From positions 11,225,001 through 11,289,000 of the forward strand of contig NC_134025.1 in assembly GCF_964204645.1 (NCBI RefSeq): a stretch of DNA of 64,000 nt. Direction: 5' to 3'. This document shows, piece by piece, positions 63,936-64,000 of this stretch (positions are counted from its first letter, which is position 1; every line of letters begins with the position of its first letter). The notes beneath the pieces are model-generated. The model was not told the origin of the DNA. It made no database searches and saw nothing but the letters and a program-made list of their open reading frames with translations. A program made the translations under genes and the position numbers. The stretch is from Tubulanus polymorphus. Taxonomy: Eukaryota > Nemertea > Palaeonemertea > Tubulaniformes > Tubulanidae.

Positions 63936-64000
63936 GACAAGTACTTCGACTTACACAGAAAATTATGCTAATTCGACCGCCGATCACACAATTATATCTG
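63936..64000 (-). repeat. Dispersed repeat family A, copy 5, cut by window end
   Basis: Minus strand reads CAGATATAATTGTGTGATCG, then GCGGTCGAATTAGC and AAGTCGAAGTACTTGTC, matching the 3' third of copies 2 and 3. The rest of the copy lies beyond the window. Confidence 0.75.

Overview
The window is animal nuclear DNA. It is AT-rich, mostly non-coding, full of decayed mobile-element ends and simple repeats, and holds one clearly recognisable protein-coding gene: a Six3/6-class (sine oculis/optix subfamily) homeobox gene on the minus strand. The first coding exon (38488 down to 37902) encodes the whole SIX domain and homeodomain. An intron of about 9.4 kb follows, and a second exon (28500 down to 28305) supplies a Ser/Pro-rich tail ending in TGA, for a predicted protein of 260 residues. 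The gene identifies a bilaterian animal. The non-vertebrate tail, the short N-terminus and the retroelement load suggest a marine invertebrate, perhaps a spiralian, but the species cannot be fixed from the sequence alone.

Layout. 1-11.7 kb: intergenic, with a possible membrane-anchored terminal exon near the left edge (716-949, minus), a base-composition block at 5.9-6.4 kb, and a diverged tandem duplication at 7.4-8.0 kb. 11.7-12.9 kb: a broken non-LTR retrotransposon (LINE) interrupted by the 3' end of another LINE flanked by a target-site duplication. 12.9-28.3 kb: intergenic, with two copies of a dispersed repeat (called family A here), a CT-rich simple repeat, a 52-bp palindrome and further LINE-like tails. 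28.3-38.5 kb: Six3/6. 38.5-43.1 kb: its upstream flank, with a candidate proximal promoter (GC box, GC palindrome, CCAAT box) and a CTCF-like site. 43.1-43.7 kb: an almost perfect hexamer array of about 560 bp. 46.2-46.9 kb: a cluster of tRNA-derived SINE pieces in inverted orientation around a foldback MITE. 49.8-50.1 kb: a second local duplication. 51.1-51.3 kb: a dense cluster of CRE (TGACGTCA-type) sites next to a TATA-like box. 55.0-55.8 kb: inverted minisatellite arrays around a GATG-rich core. The right end carries more copies of the dispersed repeats, the last cut by the window edge.

No operon-like system, CRISPR array, rRNA, intact tRNA or other complete gene is visible. The large gene-poor span around one developmental transcription factor is the usual setting of a long-range regulatory landscape, but conservation of the flanking DNA cannot be judged without other genomes. 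I did not find a clearly novel biological system. The observations most worth checking are the CRE cluster, the repeat families with shared 3' tails all in one orientation, the MITE carrying CTCF-like and E-box motifs, and the Six3/6 splice donor that overlaps a stop codon.
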